Below are positions 25,042 through 27,944 of a stretch of 27,944 bases of DNA, piece by piece. The stretch is taken from the NCBI GenBank assembly GCA_045599325.1, contig JAZRVT010000037.1, positions 1 to 27,944 of the forward strand. The letters are read 5' to 3'. The DNA is from Cacconaster sp045599325. Lineage in GTDB: Bacteria > Bacteroidota > Bacteroidia > Bacteroidales > UBA932. The notes under the pieces were generated by a model. It saw nothing but the letters and a program-made list of their open reading frames with translations. It did not search any database and was not told where the DNA came from. Within the stretch, counting starts at the first letter, position 1. Each line of letters starts with the position of its first letter. Both the position numbers and the translations under genes were made by a program.

Positions 25042-26877
25042 TTATCTGCCTGCTTTCCTGTTGGTTTCAAGGACTCTGAAGAAGTTCCCTCCCCAGATTT
25101 TTGCAAGGTCTTCTTCGGAATAACCCATTTCAAGGAGCTTTACGGTGATCTGAATCATATCATTGTCGCCGTTGCATCCTATCACTCCGCCGCCGCCGTC
25201 AAAGTCTGATCCGATTCCCACGTGGTCGATGCCGGCCACTTTGACACAGTGGTCGATATGGTCAACGACATCCATCACATCCGTCTTTGTCCGGTCTTTG
25301 CCCATATAGCTTGCAAATATGCATACCTGAATCACGCCTCCGTTCTTTGCGAGGGCCCTCAGCTGGTCGTCATTGATATTGCGGTTATGGAAATAGACAT
25401 CCTTGGCGCCTGTATGTGAACACATTACAGGGAGTTTGCTGTACTTCATCACATCCCGGAATGTTCCAATGCTGGCGTGACTGAGGTCAATGACCATTCC
25501 CACCCTGTTCATCTCTTTCACAACCTTTTTTCCGAAATCGGTCAACCCGAGATTCTCATCTTCCGTGTGAGTGCTCGAGTGGCAGATGGCGTTGTCATAG
25601 CTGTGGCAGAGTGTGATGTAGTTCACTCCCTGGTCGTAGAATCTGCGGATGTTCTTGAGATCCTTGCCAATGCCATATCCGTTCTCTATGCCGATGAACA
25701 GAGCCTTCTTCCCCTGGGCCTTGAGATTCCACGCTTCGGCTTCCGTGACAGCTATGCCGACATAATCAGAATATTCTTCAGCCTGTTCATATATGCTGTC
25801 AATCAGTTCCTGACATTTCTTTACTGCCTGGGCATGCGCTTCGTCAGTCAGCTCTCCCTGACCCAGGTACGCCGCCATGAACTGTGCATCGAGCTTGCCT
25901 TCCTGCATCTTCGGGATACTGACCTGAGTGGTTGTCCTTTCTCCCATTTTCATTCCGCGCAACCATCTCAGAGGCGCGTCGGTGTGCGTGTCTACAGACA
26001 GTATCCTGCTGTGGATCTCCTTTGCCCTGGCAAATGTTGAGGCCTTACGGACAAAATGTTCAAATAACTTCTGTGAGGTGCTGTCTCCTCTTGATGCGTT
26101 GATTTCCGGATGCCACTGGACAGCAAGGATCGACTTTACAGGATAAGCCTCAATCGCTTCAGGAATGCTGTCTGTACTGTATGCGGAAATTCTGAGCCCG
26201 GGGGCCACATCCTTAATTCCCTGATGATGGAAGCTGTTGACGGCGAGTCTGTCAGTTCCCAGGATTTTTTGGAGTTCGGTATCACTGATGATGTCCACTT
26301 CATGCGACGGGACCATCCCGTCCTCTTCCTGGCGATGGATCACTTCAGAAGACTTCTGTGATGGGATGTCCTGATAAAGCGTTCCTCCCATAGCCACGTT
26401 GATTATCTGCAGGCCGCGGCACACTCCGAAGATCGGGATGTTCCTGTCGATCGCCTTTTTGAGAAGGATGAGTTCATAGGTGTCGCGGATGTCATCAATC
26501 CTGCCGCATTCATCCAGAATCTCCTCTCCGTAATATCCGGGGTTAACGTCAGCCCCTCCTGACATCATCAGGCCGTCAAGCATATCGAGAGTCCTGCTGA
26601 TCAGATTTGCGTCTGATGTCTCAGGAATGATGACAGGGACCCCTCCCGCAAGTTCTATGGCACGTGTGCAGGTCGCTTTCATTGAATTTGACACGCTCAC
26701 CCCGATCAGAGGCTTCGTTCTGCCATCGTAAAGAGCCGCGGCATCGGCCTTCTGGTATAATTCATTGAGCATTGGGGGATACTGAGGCAATGCATTCCTG
26801 TTCTGTGCACCGCAAGTGGCGGAAAAGCAGATGAAAGCTGCCGTCACAAATGAAAAGATCTTCTTAAAGCTTGCCAT
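25042..26877 (-). CDS. Secreted fusion: C26 glutamine-amidotransferase-like plus M19 dipeptidase
   Basis: A 611-residue exported protein (signal peptide about 1-24, ending CGAQ). The N-terminal half (about 55-280) is a class-I glutamine-amidotransferase-like peptidase C26 domain, with nucleophile C153 in FGVCRGLQI and H256 in VQWHPE, as in gamma-glutamyl-GABA hydrolases. The C-terminal half (about 290-605) is a membrane-dipeptidase (M19) domain. It has the zinc-ligand motifs SVDTHTDAP (H298, D300), FIGIENGYG, DLSHAS, CSHTGA and GIGSDFDGGG (D558). Together they could cut gamma-glutamyl bonds and then dipeptides, in peptide or glutathione scavenging. The start is ATG 26877, 22 bp from a perfect -7 box. 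A longer in-frame start at 27120 would place coding sequence over the promoter. Confidence 0.9.
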   Translation of the reverse strand: MASFKKIFSFVTAAFICFSATCGAQNRNALPQYPPMLNELYQKADAAALYDGRTKPLIGVSVSNSMKATCTRAIELAGGVPVIIPETSDANLISRTLDMLDGLMMSGGADVNPGYYGEEILDECGRIDDIRDTYELILLKKAIDRNIPIFGVCRGLQIINVAMGGTLYQDIPSQKSSEVIHRQEEDGMVPSHEVDIISDTELQKILGTDRLAVNSFHHQGIKDVAPGLRISAYSTDSIPEAIEAYPVKSILAVQWHPEINASRGDSTSQKLFEHFVRKASTFARAKEIHSRILSVDTHTDAPLRWLRGMKMGERTTTQVSIPKMQEGKLDAQFMAAYLGQGELTDEAHAQAVKKCQELIDSIYEQAEEYSDYVGIAVTEAEAWNLKAQGKKALFIGIENGYGIGKDLKNIRRFYDQGVNYITLCHSYDNAICHSSTHTEDENLGLTDFGKKVVKEMNRVGMVIDLSHASIGTFRDVMKYSKLPVMCSHTGAKDVYFHNRNINDDQLRALAKNGGVIQVCIFASYMGKDRTKTDVMDVVDHIDHCVKVAGIDHVGIGSDFDGGGGVIGCNGDNDMIQITVKLLEMGYSEEDLAKIWGGNFFRVLETNRKAGR

Positions 26878-26898
26878 TATAGGGGAAATTGTATTATG

Positions 26899-26906
26899 CA
26901 AATATA
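26899..26906 (-). promoter_or_regulatory. -7 box of the C26-M19 gene
   Basis: On the minus strand TATATTTG matches the TAnnTTTG consensus exactly, and the ATG is 22 bp downstream. No good -33 TTTG is seen at the expected distance. Confidence 0.5.
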
Positions 26907-26976
26907 AGACAATCTCTCCATTCTTCAGCCAGTCGTCCGCTGCTTTCCCGGAGCGAAAGCCACTAAGGGCTGGTGA

Positions 26977-26998
26977 AACGCGGCTGGCGGCCGGCGTT
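26977..26998. other. GC-rich hairpin in the 419-bp spacer
   Basis: An 8-bp stem with one bulged G pairs 26977-26984 with 26990-26998 around a 5-base loop. No T-run follows on either strand. The surrounding 26907-27058 stretch holds no gene I recognise, and its role is unknown. Confidence 0.3.
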
Positions 26999-27058
26999 AC
27001 GGTCTGTCCTGATTGACCCCAGTCATATATCCTTTCAGTCAATCCCAAGTGCTGCTGA

Positions 27059-27232
27059 TCCCTCGCGCTAATGGTGGATTGGCAGCGGTGTGATGTAAAG
27101 ACTATCGGCAAACATATCAATAATGCCTTGAGCGAAGAGCAGTCGGTTCCGCCGATTCCAACTGTCGCAAAATTTGCGACAGTTCAAATTGAATGCTGCA
27201 GGCACATATTCCCTTTTGGAATACATGGGTGA
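27059..27232 (+). pseudogene. Fossil fragment of a RhuM-family gene
   Basis: In this frame, after a stop at 27056, the sequence reads CDVKTIGKHINNALSEE and then PTVAKFATVQIE (27092-27196), before decaying to a stop at 27230. These are hallmark segments of the Virulence RhuM family of Bacteroidota (DVKTIGKHI-NAL, STVAKFATVQ). The family's following segment, xYNLDMIISVGYRV, and the rest of the roughly 300-residue protein are absent. No complete start is present, so it cannot be functional. A 25-bp perfect palindrome (27160-27184) falls on the codons for VAKFAT. A possible decayed N-terminus (GEIVL) near 26886 is too short to trust. Confidence 0.65.
27160..27184. repeat. Perfect 12-bp inverted repeat within the RhuM fossil
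   Basis: AACTGTCGCAAA and its exact reverse complement flank a single central A. It encodes the conserved VAKFATV stretch of the RhuM remnant. That explains its existence without calling for an operator. Confidence 0.9.
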
Positions 27233-27282
27233 CATTCTCGATTGCTCGGAGGAGTTTGGTGGCGTGGTAGGTACATTTTTTC

Positions 27283-27290
27283 TACCTTTG
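27283..27290 (+). promoter_or_regulatory. -7 box before the tandem lipoprotein genes
   Basis: TACCTTTG matches TAnnTTTG, 6 bp before the ATG at 27297. The nearest TTTG upstream (27255-27258) is 24 bases away, longer than usual. The spacing to the ATG implies an almost leaderless message. Confidence 0.4.
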
Positions 27291-27296
27291 TAGTAT

Positions 27297-27617
27297 ATGA
27301 AAATCCACTATTTGGTTCTTTCTGTATTGATGCTCTGCGCGGTCTCGTGCAGTGACAGGGCTGTTTCGGACAGACTCGGCGAGGTTGAACGCATCATCCA
27401 GGAGCAGCCGGACAGCGCATTGCTGCTGATTCGTGCTGTTGACACGGCATCATTGAGTACAAAGTCCCTCAAGGCCAGGTATTCTCTCCTGATGGCGATG
27501 GCTCTGGACAAGAATTATATCGACACTACGGACGTCTGCCCTTGCCCAATATGTTATAATGAAGGTTTCGCTCAAATGACAGGCCGGCAGGTATGTTGGA
27601 TTTGCAGACATTCTTGA
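27297..27617 (+). CDS. Truncated lipoprotein, paralogue of the next gene
   Basis: A 106-residue frame with lipobox Cys18 (CAVSC). Residues about 30-80 align with the next gene (VERIIQEQPDSAL to MALDKNYIDTTDV), about 33 identities over 51 positions. After DTTDV the two diverge. Here the chain turns into a Cys-rich tail (CPCPICYNEG to VCWICRHS) and stops, while the paralogue continues into a YYDRH segment. In Bacteroidales this N-terminal pattern (PDSAL, ARYALL, A-DKN, ID-T-D) belongs to long TPR-containing lipoproteins. I therefore think this copy was shortened by a deletion, and the Cys-rich tail is probably out of the ancestral frame. A functional short protein is less likely. Confidence 0.6.
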   Translation: MKIHYLVLSVLMLCAVSCSDRAVSDRLGEVERIIQEQPDSALLLIRAVDTASLSTKSLKARYSLLMAMALDKNYIDTTDVCPCPICYNEGFAQMTGRQVCWICRHS

Positions 27618-27618
27618 T

Positions 27619-27944
27619 ATGAAATGTTATCATCATAAACACGTCATTTTCCTGGTATTGCTTTCAGCGACGCTAGTTCTGTTGACATCCTGCTCATGCC
27701 GTCGTACAGCGGCGACCCTTGACGATGTGGAGACTTATATCCAGAGCCGCCCCGACAGCGCACTGGCGGTGATCCGCGCCATTGATACCACAACGCTGAC
27801 GACCCGCAGCGTGCGTGCCCGATATGCGCTGCTCCACTCAATAGCCCTTGACAAGAACTGGATTGATACAACGGATGTCAATGTTGTAATGCCGGCTGTG
27901 GAGTACTATGACAGACATCCATCCGGGTTGTACCGTGCCAAGGC
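27619..27944 (+). CDS. TPR-type lipoprotein, 5' part
   Basis: ATG at 27619, 1 bp after the stop of its shortened paralogue, opens a frame that reaches the right edge (108 codons seen). The signal peptide has a long hydrophobic core and ends TSCSC (Cys25 or Cys27). The mature start has VETYIQSRPDSALAVI, ARYALLHSIALDKNW, IDTTDV and AVEYYDRHPSG. These fit the N-terminal region of Bacteroidales lipoproteins that carry tetratricopeptide repeats and sometimes a C-terminal regulatory domain. The repeats themselves lie outside the window. The role is unknown, possibly sensory or scaffolding. The family call is from pattern recall. Confidence 0.7.
   Translation, partial: MKCYHHKHVIFLVLLSATLVLLTSCSCRRTAATLDDVETYIQSRPDSALAVIRAIDTTTLTTRSVRARYALLHSIALDKNWIDTTDVNVVMPAVEYYDRHPSGLYRAK

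Noticed and set aside
26878..27120. Upstream in-frame start for the C26-M19 gene at 27120
   Set aside because: The extension would precede the signal peptide, cross the GC-rich block and cover the promoter. ATG 26877 begins directly with a signal peptide.
27160..27184. Palindrome considered as a repressor operator or terminator
   Set aside because: It falls exactly on the codons of the RhuM VAKFAT motif and has no T-tract, so coding ancestry explains it better.
1..27944. CRISPR arrays, tRNA or rRNA genes, insertion sequences with transposase
   Set aside because: None was seen on either strand: no regular repeat-spacer arrays, no cloverleaf-like sequences and no transposase motifs.

Overview
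The window looks like a chromosomal segment of a Bacteroidales bacterium (phylum Bacteroidota), probably from a gut environment. The basis is SusC/SusD-type outer-membrane genes, Bacteroidales-style lipoproteins, promoters matching the Bacteroidota form (TTTG near -33, TAnnTTTG near -7), absence of strong Shine-Dalgarno sequences, and moderately GC-rich codons. I cannot assign genus or species from sequence alone.

Left region (1-3708): the 3' part of a surface or fimbrillin-like protein gene ends at a bidirectional terminator. It converges on upp (uracil phosphoribosyltransferase) and a DUF1846 gene, both on the minus strand. Between the last two sits a 26-codon lipoprotein-like remnant with its own promoter-like sequence.

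Regulatory operon (3796-8013, minus strand): a six-helix membrane histidine kinase of the LytS/YehU type overlaps a LytTR response regulator by 4 bp. A secreted calcineurin-like phosphoesterase with a PQQ-type beta-propeller follows after 13 bp.

Polysaccharide utilisation locus (8155-25013, plus strand): MFS sugar transporter, SusC, SusD, a long SusE/F-like glycan-binding lipoprotein with seven tandem modules, a strong terminator, then a SusG-like GH13 amylase, a GH53 endo-galactanase-like enzyme, a fusion of two GH13 enzymes, and a SusB-like GH97 alpha-glucosidase. Genes are separated by 0-20 bp or overlap by 4 bp, except around the terminator. The expected pathway is surface binding and cutting of an alpha-glucan, import of oligosaccharides through SusCD, periplasmic trimming by GH13 and GH97, and uptake of maltose or glucose by the MFS carrier. 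GH53 hints at a second, galactan-type linkage in the substrate.

The most notable finding is in the 141-bp divergent spacer between the kinase and the transporter. It has two perfect copies of a 9-bp sequence, ACCATTCAT, with a 12-bp spacer, directly upstream of the transporter promoter. That is the geometry of a LytTR operator, so I propose that the neighbouring LytTR two-component system controls this starch-type locus in place of SusR or a hybrid two-component regulator.

Right region (25042-27944): a secreted fusion of a class-I glutamine-amidotransferase-like (C26) domain and a membrane-dipeptidase (M19) domain on the minus strand. Then comes a 419-bp spacer that holds a fossil of a RhuM-family gene, followed by a truncated lipoprotein gene and its longer tandem paralogue, which runs off the right edge.
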